Below are positions 43,212 through 51,709 of a stretch of DNA of 64,000 nt, one piece after another. The translations under genes were made by a program, and so were the position numbers. Below the pieces are notes generated by a model. The model was given only the letters and a program-made list of their open reading frames with translations. It ran no database searches and was not told the DNA's origin. The stretch lies in assembly GCA_002360455.1 (NCBI GenBank), contig DEQQ01000096.1, forward strand, positions 1 to 64,000, read 5' to 3'. Numbering within the stretch: the first letter of the stretch is position 1; every line of letters begins with the position of its first letter. Origin of the DNA: Saprospiraceae bacterium UBA3362 (lineage in GTDB: Bacteria > Bacteroidota > Bacteroidia > Chitinophagales > Saprospiraceae).

Positions 43212-43523
43212 ATGGTAGCCATAGTAGATATCGCCGGACAACAATTTAAAGTTTCTGCAGGGCAGAAAGTCTATGTTCATAGATTGGATTCAGACAAGGG
43301 TTCAAAGCTTAGCTTTGATCAAGTATTATTGGTTAGTGGTGATGCCGGAACTACTGTAGGAGCTCCAACGGTTTCTGGTGCAAAAATTGAGGCCACCTTA
43401 CTAGATCATGTAAAGGGCGACAAAGTAGTTGTTTACAAGAAAAAACGTCGTAAAGGATATGAGAAAAAGAATGGGCACAGACAGTCCTTTTCTCAAATTA
43501 AAATAGACTCTATTGTTCTTTAA
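43212..43523 (+). CDS. rplU: 50S ribosomal protein L21
   Basis: 103 aa. Family signature at the start, MVAIVDIAGQQFKVSAG, and at the end, KRRKGYEKKNGHRQ...KIDSI. Binds 23S rRNA in the large subunit. Typical length, first gene of the conserved rplU-rpmA pair, with rpmA 22 bp downstream. Confidence 0.97.
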   Translation: MVAIVDIAGQQFKVSAGQKVYVHRLDSDKGSKLSFDQVLLVSGDAGTTVGAPTVSGAKIEATLLDHVKGDKVVVYKKKRRKGYEKKNGHRQSFSQIKIDSIVL

Positions 43524-43545
43524 TATTATAAAATAAGAAACTGTC

Positions 43546-43794
43546 ATGGCACATAAGAAAGGTGAAGGTAGTACTAGTAACGGACGCGATAGTAATAGCA
43601 AAAGACTAGGCGTTAAGTTGTTTGGTGGACAGACAGCTAAATCCGGAAACATCATTGTAAGACAGAGAGGAACTCAATACCATCCCGGCAAAAATGTTGG
43701 AATAGGTAAAGATTATACACTGTATGCATTGGCAGATGGTGTAGTAACGTTCAAAAAATCTCGACTTGATAGAAATGTTGTAGAAGTACTCTAG
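43546..43794 (+). CDS. rpmA: 50S ribosomal protein L27
   Basis: 82 aa. MAHKKGEGSTSNGRDSNSKR is the conserved N-terminus that reaches the peptidyl-transferase centre. GVKLFGGQTAKSGNIIVRQRG and HPGKNVGIGKDYTLYA follow. No cleavable N-terminal extension of the Firmicutes type. Followed directly by a terminator hairpin. Confidence 0.97.
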   Translation: MAHKKGEGSTSNGRDSNSKRLGVKLFGGQTAKSGNIIVRQRGTQYHPGKNVGIGKDYTLYALADGVVTFKKSRLDRNVVEVL

Positions 43795-43820
43795 AAAGCA
43801 CAACTGCATTTCTCTTTTTT
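43793..43820 (+). terminator. rplU-rpmA terminator
   Basis: AGAAAGCA (43793-43800), loop CAAC, TGC then TTTCT with one bulged A (43805-43813), followed by CTTTTTT. This is a classical rho-independent terminator overlapping the rpmA stop codon, and it faces the convergent BatE-like gene. Confidence 0.65.
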
Positions 43821-43823
43821 CCT

Positions 43824-44543
43824 TTATAATTTAATTATCTCTATTTCTTGAGACTGAACCCATCCTTGATTCAGATCAGATAGCCTTACCTTTTTCCAAG
43901 TTCCTATTTCATCCAAAAGAAGCAATTTCTCTCCGGCAGGTAGAGGAGATTTGATTTGACTCAGCGTATCCGGAGATAAATACAGATTACTGTTTTTCAT
44001 AACAACTGCACCGGACCCGGAATAGTCTGAATCATCTCTACTCCAGGCGAGCAAGAAGCTCAACAATGAAATCAAGAACAACACTCCTCCAAATCCAATT
44101 CTTTTTTTCCATTTGAATAAGAATAGCCCAAGACCAAAGCATAATGTCGATAAGAAAAACCAATAAGACGCACTTACACTGTTTCGAGCACTTTTCCATA
44201 CCTTGCTAACAGTCGATTCGGGTGTCTTAATAGGCTCAACACCGGAAGCAGCTTGGTAAATTGCCAAATTTTGTTTGCACTTTAAACAATTAGGACTCCA
44301 CAATAATGCCCTATAGCTTAATAAAATTGCTTTTGCGAGTTGACCCGATTTAGAATAGGCCAACGCTGCGTTGTACAATAAACTTTCACCTCCAAATCCT
44401 TGATCAATCAGCTTTTGATAAACCTCTGCACTTTCTCGATATTTTGCTTCTGAAAATAACTTCATAGCTCTATCGGATTCTTCATTTGAAAAACCAAAGT
44501 TGGAATAAAGCAAGACAACGCAAACAAGAAAATAAAACCTCAT
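43824..44543 (-). CDS. BatE-like TPR/SH3 membrane protein
   Basis: About 239 aa from MRFYFLVCVVLLYSNFGFS (44543, signal peptide). Tetratricopeptide repeats at about 22-90 (SDRAMKLFSEAKYRESAEVYQKLI and LLYNAALAYSKSGQLAKAILL), two membrane helices (about 128-180) and a C-terminal bacterial SH3 domain with GTWKKVRLSD...GWV. BatE proteins belong to the Bacteroides aerotolerance cluster batABCDE, thought to aid envelope stress tolerance. The other Bat genes are not adjacent, so this copy is detached from the usual cluster. Confidence 0.8.
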   Translation of the reverse strand: MRFYFLVCVVLLYSNFGFSNEESDRAMKLFSEAKYRESAEVYQKLIDQGFGGESLLYNAALAYSKSGQLAKAILLSYRALLWSPNCLKCKQNLAIYQAASGVEPIKTPESTVSKVWKSARNSVSASYWFFLSTLCFGLGLFLFKWKKRIGFGGVLFLISLLSFLLAWSRDDSDYSGSGAVVMKNSNLYLSPDTLSQIKSPLPAGEKLLLLDEIGTWKKVRLSDLNQGWVQSQEIEIIKL

Positions 44544-44632
44544 CTTAAAAACCGATTTCGAAAAGACACAATGAAGCAACCATCAATTGACAATAACCTA
44601 ATTATATGAAAAAAAAATTAAAGCGATTTGGT

Positions 44633-45085
44633 TCAACTGACTTTATAAATCATTGCAATATGCGGAATTCCATCTTCCAAATATTCTTGTCCAACAGCTA
44701 TAAATCCAAGCTCAGTATAAAATTTTTTTAAATAGGATTGAGCCGATATTTTAATATCTTGATTTTGAAAAATGGCTTTACACACCTTGATGGATTCTTT
44801 CATTAGCTCAATTCCATATCCTTTTGCTCTATGGGCTTGATGAGATACAACACGTCCAATAGAGCAATATTGCATGTATGATACACCCGGAGATAGTAAC
44901 CTCGAACAAGCAACTAATTGATTCTTTGAGTCGTATAAAAGCACATGATAAGCCTCTAAATCTTTGTTATCCATATCCTGATAAACACAATTTTGTTCAA
45001 CAACAAATACCTCGGATCTCAATTGAAGTAAATGATATAACTCAAGATTGTTTAATTCTGAAAAATGCTTGATTACAAAAGACAT
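44633..45085 (-). CDS. elaA: ElaA-type GNAT acetyltransferase
   Basis: 150 aa. Opening FIKHF..L...ELY.LLQLRSEVFVVEQNCVYQD.D..D is the ElaA signature. RLLSPG...IGRVV and HRAKGYGIELM are the acyl-CoA loop, and LKKFYTELGF the terminal part. Predicted small-molecule or peptide N-acetyltransferase in the cytoplasm; the natural substrate of ElaA is not known to me. Single gene, between the BatE-like and EEP-fold genes. Confidence 0.88.
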   Translation of the reverse strand: MSFVIKHFSELNNLELYHLLQLRSEVFVVEQNCVYQDMDNKDLEAYHVLLYDSKNQLVACSRLLSPGVSYMQYCSIGRVVSHQAHRAKGYGIELMKESIKVCKAIFQNQDIKISAQSYLKKFYTELGFIAVGQEYLEDGIPHIAMIYKVS

Positions 45086-45196
45086 AATTAATAAATACTG
45101 ATAGTTAGTCTGAAATTTGCTTTACTAATTTATTCAATTCTTTGATCAGCAAAAAGCTAAAGATTGAATCCAATTTTGCAAATATAAAATTGATCT

Positions 45197-46150
45197 TTAA
45201 AATTTGAGCTGATATCGGCCAAATATTCCGAATGGGTTTTTATCACCATCTTCCATTACTTGAAACCAAGAACATTCCAAATTTTTTGAATACATGATTT
45301 CATTTTTTGGTGTATTGAATATTCCAAACAGTGAGTTTTGAATTAATCCTTGAGTATTATCTCTTCTACTGGAATTAAAATCTGTGCTGGATTTAAACTG
45401 TAAAAGTTCACTTGACCAAGGAACTATATTAAGATCTGCACAGAGTATTCTGGGCCCGGAAAATGAATTGATTGTATTCGCTAAACTGTCCAAATAAATT
45501 TTTAATTTTTGATAACCGTTCATTGTAACCGGAGGCAAACTGTTGCTTGCAAAAATTTTAAAACTATCATTTGCCGAGCTTACAAGTCCGATACTCAATA
45601 CCGGATTTTGTAAAATCTTATAGATATTTTGATCTGTAAAGTTAAATTTTGAAAAAATAGCCTTTCCCAATGGGTCAATTCTCATCTCTTTAATAGAAAA
45701 CGAATAATTACTTGCAAGCCATTCTCCAAGCTCCATCCATTCCGGGGTAAATTCTTCAACTACAACTAAGTCCGCTTGAGTAAATTGAATTTGCTGTATA
45801 ATCTGTTGAATATGCCCATTACTTATACTTGGATTGATAAATGCTATGGAGATAGAATGTAAATTATCATGATTGGCAAGTTTAATATTTGTGTTAAAAG
45901 AATTAAGCAAGAACAAGGCCATTGCAGCGCAACAAGCAATGGCTACATACATTAATTTTTTTTGACTTATGATTAGAAAAATCATGGCAAGACCCAAACA
46001 AACAAACATCCAAGGGATAGCATAAGCCCTGAATTGCTTTGCAATTAATAGTGGCAAGGGCAAAATAAACGATAAGCTCATAGCACATAGAATAATAGTC
46101 AAGCTCCAAAACACTAAAGGATGAATGAAAAATCTATAAAGCCTGAGCAT
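45197..46150 (-). CDS. membrane-anchored endonuclease/exonuclease/phosphatase-fold protein
   Basis: 317 aa. Three membrane helices in the first 90 residues, then a soluble EEP-like domain: IAFINPSISNGHI, ADLVVVEEFTPEWMELG (the metal-ligand Glu region), LGKAIFSKFNF, and RILCADLNIVPWS (the GDFN-type Asp-Asn pair as ADLN). The usual final SDH motif is not evident. The domain probably faces the periplasm. It starts 11 bp after the lamin-tail gene and runs in the same direction, so it may belong to its operon. Substrate unknown. Confidence 0.75.
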   Translation of the reverse strand: MLRLYRFFIHPLVFWSLTIILCAMSLSFILPLPLLIAKQFRAYAIPWMFVCLGLAMIFLIISQKKLMYVAIACCAAMALFLLNSFNTNIKLANHDNLHSISIAFINPSISNGHIQQIIQQIQFTQADLVVVEEFTPEWMELGEWLASNYSFSIKEMRIDPLGKAIFSKFNFTDQNIYKILQNPVLSIGLVSSANDSFKIFASNSLPPVTMNGYQKLKIYLDSLANTINSFSGPRILCADLNIVPWSSELLQFKSSTDFNSSRRDNTQGLIQNSLFGIFNTPKNEIMYSKNLECSWFQVMEDGDKNPFGIFGRYQLKF

Positions 46151-46161
46151 TTAAATACAGC

Positions 46162-48753
46162 TTATTTATTATCAATTACCAAATAATCTTTGTACGTTTT
46201 TTTGTCTCCTTCCGGATGAAGAGCCAGAATATGAAGAATGTAATTTCCGGAGGTCAATAAAGATCCTGAGCTGTCTTCTCCATACCATACTACTTTTTCT
46301 TGTGGGGAAATTATTTGATGAAATATTTCTTTGACTTTATTCCCCGACATATCATACAAATCGATTAAAACTAAATAATCGCTCCTATCTAAATTAAACT
46401 GAATCGCAATCCAATCTCTAAAACCATTACCGTCCGGGCTAATGACTCTCTCATTAATATTTACCCAGTTTTTGGTTTTTTGTTGAGCTGTATCAATGAC
46501 AATCCAATTGCTATTGGTGGTACCCGGGGTGGCAAACCCTACAGAAGCAGAAGCGGAGTGCCATCTAAACTGCTCGTAACTTGGTCCATCTTGATTTGAT
46601 CGTTCAAGAGAAACTCCCTCAGTAATTTTTATAAATGGGTGATGCCACTGTTCCTTGAAACTAAATGAATCTAAAACTTCAATTTGATTGAGTTCATTGA
46701 GCACACCCAAAACCAAAGTCCCTCCGGCATCATCTATAGATGGAATTGAGGTTTTAATAATTTGCGTTGAATCTGATACTGTATATTTTGAAAGGACTTC
46801 TGATGGATTGAAGGTAAAAGCCATTTCTCGTTTTGGCAATATTGATCGATCTGTTTTAATGGCAATCCACTGATTTTCTTTTTCCGGATTTTTTAAAAAC
46901 AATTTTTGAAGTGAAATAACCGTATTGCTTTTATTAAATAATTCTATAAAATCAGCCCCTCCCGTAAAAGGATTAAAAAGAACTTCATTAAAAACGAGTT
47001 CTCCTTTCTCAGCAATTTTCGGCAATTTTAAATCTTGCCATTGAAGTCCGTAGCTGCTATTACCTAAACAATCTTTAATTTCCGAAACAGTTAGATTGTA
47101 GTTTATTCCTTTTTCAAGTTTTTCATTAAGGAGAAGAATTACAGCATTTAAATCTATAAGAACCAAATCTGCAGTGGCAATGGATCTAAGGGGGCTGAGT
47201 TGATATAAATTGATATTAGTAGAAAATGACTCGTCCAAAGCTTCGTCAAAACTTAGTCTCACTTCCCATTCACTGATAGCTGTTACATCTATCAATTTTG
47301 GCCCGAGAGTGTCTTTTTCCGGATTCCACCTTGAGTTAACTTGTCCGGGAGTGCCGCCCAGAGGGTGAATGCTTGCAATCCAGTTAGAAGCTCGATCACA
47401 TGCTTTGAAAGGGCTGACCATTTCCAAGCTATAACCTCCTTCTTTTTTGATTGGATTAGAATACCAGCTATCAGAAAAAGGAACATCATGAATAATATCA
47501 CCGTTGGGCGAAAGTAAAAACAAATGATCTCCGGTATTATTTATTGAAGGAAAAGAAGGAAGCCCAATCACTTTGCCAAAGGGTTTGAACAAGGAAGTAT
47601 CCTTCATGCTACAAAGAATTGCGATTTCGCTTGGAGCCAATTCTCCTATTGGAAAAATAGCATGTGCAGCGCCATCTGTAAGCTCACAGTCTTGTAAATT
47701 CAAGGTATTCTTACTTACATTGATCAACTCAACAAACTCAGCCTCGGGAAGTCCGACTTTGGGACTTGGGTCTGCCATGATTTCACTAATCAACAAATCC
47801 AACTTGGATGGAGACACAAAATGGGTATACTTGAAACTATGAACAAGTTGATTGGAAAGATTTCCATTTTTATCTTTGGCAGAAGAACAGTGTAATTCGT
47901 AAGAATTATTTTGCATCATACGACCACTGAGCTTAAGCTCGAGTTCATTCTCTGTGATGACGTTTACTTTTTGAATAGGTCCAAGTGAAGGAATAACATA
48001 AAGTGAAGGGTCCTTGCAATAATTGGTATCTAATGATTCATCAAAGGAAACAAGAAGTAAATCATCACTCTTTGTCTCTATAGAAATTATCTTAGGTCCT
48101 TGCTGATCTTGAGGTAAGAAACCGGTACTAATGTCATCAAAGAAAAATTTATCTTTCCTGGTTTCAGTATAGATACATTCTATTCCAAAAAACACTTTGG
48201 CTTTTTGAATGGGATCTTGATCCGAAATTGTTTTTTCTAAAGTATATGAATTTCCTCCGGTATAATCTGTAGATATCGAAATAACTCCATTCCCCTCTCG
48301 TTCTATTTTCATTCTCACCATAGCAGGATCAACAGCCAGTTTTCCAAATAGGCCCTCTCCCAATAATGTTGTAGTTCCACTTTGTCTTTTGTAGAATTTC
48401 CATCTATCCTGCGAGCCTGTTTCTCCAATTTCCAAATAATACGAATCAGCCTTAGCCAAATCAGGACTGGAAAGATTGAGATAAATTCGCAATTGATTTG
48501 AGGATGATGGCGCAAAAGTCAACAGTGTAAAAAAACTAATATCTAATTTATCTCCAAGTTCGTACTCTCTGAAAACAAATGATCTTCCGGCTACAGGGGC
48601 TTGAAGCATTAATTTAGCATCTTGACTGATGCCAAAATGCGAAACCTGCCCTTTCCAAACAGTGGTGTCAAAACGCTCAAAGTTCTCTATCCATTGAGAA
48701 TGAAGCAGTTGTGAGTATATTAATAAGCTAAAACAATAAACTAATCTCTTCAT
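46162..48753 (-). CDS. large secreted lamin-tail-domain protein
   Basis: About 863 aa from MKRLVYCFSLLIYSQLLHS (48753), a signal peptide; the in-frame extension to 48792 lacks one. N-terminal jelly-roll (about 20-210), an Ig-like or Big-5-like strand set with ISIETKSDDLLLVSFDESLD, a lamin-tail domain at about 315-450 (LLISEIMADPSP...EFVELIN, LTDGAAHAIFP), another SFDEALD repeat, a second lamin-tail-like block (GELVFNEVLFNP), and a C-terminal FlgD-like/gliding-type tail (VISPDGNGFRDW...YDMSGNKV...YLVIDNK). Probably exported by T9SS and surface-exposed. No enzymatic motif. Confidence 0.8.
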   Translation of the reverse strand: MKRLVYCFSLLIYSQLLHSQWIENFERFDTTVWKGQVSHFGISQDAKLMLQAPVAGRSFVFREYELGDKLDISFFTLLTFAPSSSNQLRIYLNLSSPDLAKADSYYLEIGETGSQDRWKFYKRQSGTTTLLGEGLFGKLAVDPAMVRMKIEREGNGVISISTDYTGGNSYTLEKTISDQDPIQKAKVFFGIECIYTETRKDKFFFDDISTGFLPQDQQGPKIISIETKSDDLLLVSFDESLDTNYCKDPSLYVIPSLGPIQKVNVITENELELKLSGRMMQNNSYELHCSSAKDKNGNLSNQLVHSFKYTHFVSPSKLDLLISEIMADPSPKVGLPEAEFVELINVSKNTLNLQDCELTDGAAHAIFPIGELAPSEIAILCSMKDTSLFKPFGKVIGLPSFPSINNTGDHLFLLSPNGDIIHDVPFSDSWYSNPIKKEGGYSLEMVSPFKACDRASNWIASIHPLGGTPGQVNSRWNPEKDTLGPKLIDVTAISEWEVRLSFDEALDESFSTNINLYQLSPLRSIATADLVLIDLNAVILLLNEKLEKGINYNLTVSEIKDCLGNSSYGLQWQDLKLPKIAEKGELVFNEVLFNPFTGGADFIELFNKSNTVISLQKLFLKNPEKENQWIAIKTDRSILPKREMAFTFNPSEVLSKYTVSDSTQIIKTSIPSIDDAGGTLVLGVLNELNQIEVLDSFSFKEQWHHPFIKITEGVSLERSNQDGPSYEQFRWHSASASVGFATPGTTNSNWIVIDTAQQKTKNWVNINERVISPDGNGFRDWIAIQFNLDRSDYLVLIDLYDMSGNKVKEIFHQIISPQEKVVWYGEDSSGSLLTSGNYILHILALHPEGDKKTYKDYLVIDNK

Positions 48754-48883
48754 TTCAAGCCAAAAGATAGTACTTTTCTTCTTCATATACAATGGATTAA
48801 ATATTGAGACTTGAAAAAGGATTAAAAGGATGTATTAAATTGAAATTATTCTCTACAAAATCATGGTTAAAAAGAAACTATGA

Positions 48884-49444
48884 TTAACTTGTTTTCAAAA
48901 TAGGATTTACTTCTTCGATAATAACAAACTCAGTAGCCAGATATTCTCTCAATGGCCAAGCATTAAAATTCCAAACTTTTTGGAAATAAGGCAATTTGAA
49001 TAAATAGATCGAAGCTTTTTTATTTACTCCGGTAATGATCAAATTTTTCTTTCTTATTATTGAAATAAAATAATTAATTAAATTGGCAGGGTTTGCATAG
49101 GTATAAATGAGCTGTTGAGAAGTATTGGATCTTGCTTTGTTTAAAAAAATAATTTGATCTTCTTCTTTTACATGATTTAATACCCCGATTAAAAAGACTA
49201 GATCAAATGTTTGCGGCAGTGAAAGTGATAAATAATCCGCACAAATAAAATGTTCCTTATTTTCAAATTCCAAAATATCTATACCTAAATATTTCTTGCA
49301 ATTCTCTTTGCAATAAAAATAAATGGACTGATTTGCACAACCAATATCTAGAATGGTTTTATCTTTTACTTTAAGAAAAGAGATTATAAGTCCGGCTCTG
49401 GAATGATAATAGTATTTATTTTTTTGGAATAAAGATAAACTCAT
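48884..49444 (-). CDS. class I SAM-dependent methyltransferase
   Basis: 186 aa. Motif I TILDIGCANQS, acidic loop YLGIDILEF, then FICADYLSLSLP and FDLVFLIGVLNHV (motif IV region). Lacks an extra C-terminal domain. Last gene of the polysaccharide operon, overlapping the glycosyltransferase gene by 4 bp, so it likely methylates a sugar or lipid-linked precursor. Target not identifiable. Confidence 0.82.
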   Translation of the reverse strand: MSLSLFQKNKYYYHSRAGLIISFLKVKDKTILDIGCANQSIYFYCKENCKKYLGIDILEFENKEHFICADYLSLSLPQTFDLVFLIGVLNHVKEEDQIIFLNKARSNTSQQLIYTYANPANLINYFISIIRKKNLIITGVNKKASIYLFKLPYFQKVWNFNAWPLREYLATEFVIIEEVNPILKTS

Positions 49445-50616
49445 TCAAAAATGGATTCTTTAGGAATGGATATTGTGTTGGTGTTTTTAAAATCTTCATT
49501 AAGACAATGATTCACCATTTCAAGAAACTGGGAGAGAATAATCTTGATGTCAAATCTTTGTTCTGCTATATCTCGACTCATATCACCCATTTTCTGAATT
49601 TCCTCATCACTCAATTGATACAATTTTACCATGAGTTCAGACAATGACACATCATCTTTAGCAGGAACCAAAAAACCATTCTTTCCATGGACAACAGTAT
49701 CACGACAGCCTGCAACGTCCGTCGTAATTATGACTTTTCCCATAGCCATTGCCTCTAATACAGCTTTCGGCATTCCTTCTCTATATGAGGGTAATACTAA
49801 AACATCTGCTTGTGACAAATAGTGTTTAATATTTTTATCTGCACCAAAGTATTTAATAATGCGCTGCTCTACCCAGTTGAGTAAGTCCATTTTTTTTATA
49901 CTGCCGGGATTATTTTCATTCAACTGACCCACCATCCAAAACTCTGCATTTTTAATAATGGGTCTGCATCTTTTTACAGCCTGCACAAATTCTTGCACGC
50001 CTTTGTCTTTAAGCAACCTTCCAACAAACAAGAAGGTAAAATGAGCATGTTTTTTGTTCTCTCTTGGATGAAAAAAATCAGTGTTGACACCAGAACCTTC
50101 TATTACTTTCACCTGTTCTGCTCGGACAATATGGAGTTGCTTGAATAAAGCAGCGTCTTCATTATTATGGAAAACTACTGTGCGGCAACTCTTAAATGCA
50201 AACCGATATAAATTTAGCAATAAAATGTTTAGCTTATTTTGATTTACAAAAGTGTACCCTAATCCTGTGACATTAGAGATGGACTTGATCTTTAGCAAAC
50301 TTGCTGCGATGCTTCCATAAATGTTTGGTTTGATAGTAAAATGAATTACTAAATCCGGTTTCTCCACTTTGTAAATTTTATAAAGCTCGTAAATCAATCG
50401 TAGATCCTGAATTGGGTTTCCGGATTGAGCGTTCAAATGTTGAAGAGCAATGTGTTTAGTAAAATAAGTTCCGTTTAGATAATGAATGTATTCGTCAACC
50501 GGAGCGATTACAATTATTTTATATTGCTCATGTTTTAATAATTTAATTAACTCCTGTCTGAAATTATAAATATTCCATGTAGAATTAGCAACAATTGCTA
50601 TTTTTTTATACTGCAT
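49441..50616 (-). CDS. glycosyltransferase family 4 protein
   Basis: About 391 aa from MQYKKIAIVANSTWNIYNFR (50616), an 11-bp overlap with the epimerase gene; an in-frame start at 50664 is possible but less compact. GT-B fold: N-terminal acceptor domain to about 185, then FTFLFVGRLLKDKGVQEFV, and donor site LPSYREGMPKAVLEAMAMGKV with the E-x7-E element. It transfers a nucleotide-activated sugar. The operon's own products, UDP-ManNAc(3NAc)A or UDP-glucuronate, are candidates. Confidence 0.88.
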   Translation of the reverse strand: MQYKKIAIVANSTWNIYNFRQELIKLLKHEQYKIIVIAPVDEYIHYLNGTYFTKHIALQHLNAQSGNPIQDLRLIYELYKIYKVEKPDLVIHFTIKPNIYGSIAASLLKIKSISNVTGLGYTFVNQNKLNILLLNLYRFAFKSCRTVVFHNNEDAALFKQLHIVRAEQVKVIEGSGVNTDFFHPRENKKHAHFTFLFVGRLLKDKGVQEFVQAVKRCRPIIKNAEFWMVGQLNENNPGSIKKMDLLNWVEQRIIKYFGADKNIKHYLSQADVLVLPSYREGMPKAVLEAMAMGKVIITTDVAGCRDTVVHGKNGFLVPAKDDVSLSELMVKLYQLSDEEIQKMGDMSRDIAEQRFDIKIILSQFLEMVNHCLNEDFKNTNTISIPKESIFE

Positions 50617-51709
50617 AAAATGAAGATTGTAGGAGTTGTGCAATTCTGGAGGCAGCATAACCATCCCAAAGTTCAGGACACTGGCCTGACTTTATTTTTC
50701 CATTGAGAATTTCTTTGGTTTTTTGAATGGCTGTTTCCGGATTGAGTTCATCCAATAGTTGGTTTGTACCTACAGTCACAGTAATGGGCCGCTCTGTTGT
50801 TTTTCTAAATGTAAGACAGGGTATATTAAGAAAAGTGGATTCTTCTTGCACTCCGCCACTGTCAGTAAGAATTAAACTACAATTTTTCATTAATGCAATA
50901 AATTCCAAATACCCTTGTGGTTCGCATAAGTTTATATTCTTATTTTGTTTTAATTTTCCAAGTAAACCGAAGTGATTGAGCCTATCTGAGGTTCTTGGAT
51001 GAATAGGAAACACTATTTTATGATGTTGGCTGATTTCATTCAACATAAAACTAATTTTTTCTAAACCATCTTTTGTATCAACATTAGACGGCCTGTGCAT
51101 AGTGACCAAAATATATTCCTTGGAATTAAGATTAAATTCTTGAAGTGTTTTATGGTCATCGATTTTGGGTAAATAATAGTGCAGTGAGTCAATCATACAG
51201 TTGCCAACAAAGTGAATTTTATGTTCTGCTATATTTTCTGAAAGTAAATTTATTTTTGCCTCTTTTTCTGTTAAAAATAAAAAGTCAGAAATTTGATCTG
51301 TGAGAATTCGATTGATTTCTTCCGGCATCTGCCTATCAAAACTTCTTAAGCCGGCCTCTACATGAGCAACTTTAATGTTGTTACGAACAGCAACTAAAGC
51401 ACAAGCTAAAGTCGAAGTAACATCACCCACAACAAGAACTAAATCCGGATTTTCTTTTAATAAAATGGGCTCAAATTCTGTCATGATTTTAGCCGTTACC
51501 ATTGTGTGACTGCCAGTTCCCACTCCTAGAAAATAGTTCGGAATCGGTAACTCTAATTGATTAAAAAAAACATCACTCATCTTGGTATCAAAATGCTGGC
51601 CGGTATGAACAACAATGGACTCAAAAAATGGATTTTTAGAAAATTCTTTATGCAGTGGAGCTACTTTCATAAAGTTAGGACGCGCACCAACTATATTAAT
51701 AATCTTCAT
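50606..51709 (-). CDS. wbpI: UDP-GlcNAc 2-epimerase family (WbpI/WecB type)
   Basis: 367 aa. MKIINIVGARPNFMKVAPL and HTGQHFD, VVGDVTSTLACALVA, HVEAGLRSFDRQMPEEINR, DSGGVQEEST: the full non-hydrolysing 2-epimerase pattern. In isolation it would be called WecB (UDP-GlcNAc to UDP-ManNAc). In this operon, together with WbpA, B, D and E homologues, the C2 epimerisation of UDP-GlcNAc(3NAc)A to UDP-ManNAc(3NAc)A as done by WbpI is more likely. Sequence alone cannot separate these. Overlaps the bi-domain oxidoreductase gene by 4 bp. Confidence 0.8.
   Translation of the reverse strand: MKIINIVGARPNFMKVAPLHKEFSKNPFFESIVVHTGQHFDTKMSDVFFNQLELPIPNYFLGVGTGSHTMVTAKIMTEFEPILLKENPDLVLVVGDVTSTLACALVAVRNNIKVAHVEAGLRSFDRQMPEEINRILTDQISDFLFLTEKEAKINLLSENIAEHKIHFVGNCMIDSLHYYLPKIDDHKTLQEFNLNSKEYILVTMHRPSNVDTKDGLEKISFMLNEISQHHKIVFPIHPRTSDRLNHFGLLGKLKQNKNINLCEPQGYLEFIALMKNCSLILTDSGGVQEESTFLNIPCLTFRKTTERPITVTVGTNQLLDELNPETAIQKTKEILNGKIKSGQCPELWDGYAASRIAQLLQSSFYAV

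Noticed and set aside
43606..43809. 67-aa minus-strand ORF opposite rpmA
   Set aside because: Antisense to a certain ribosomal protein gene.
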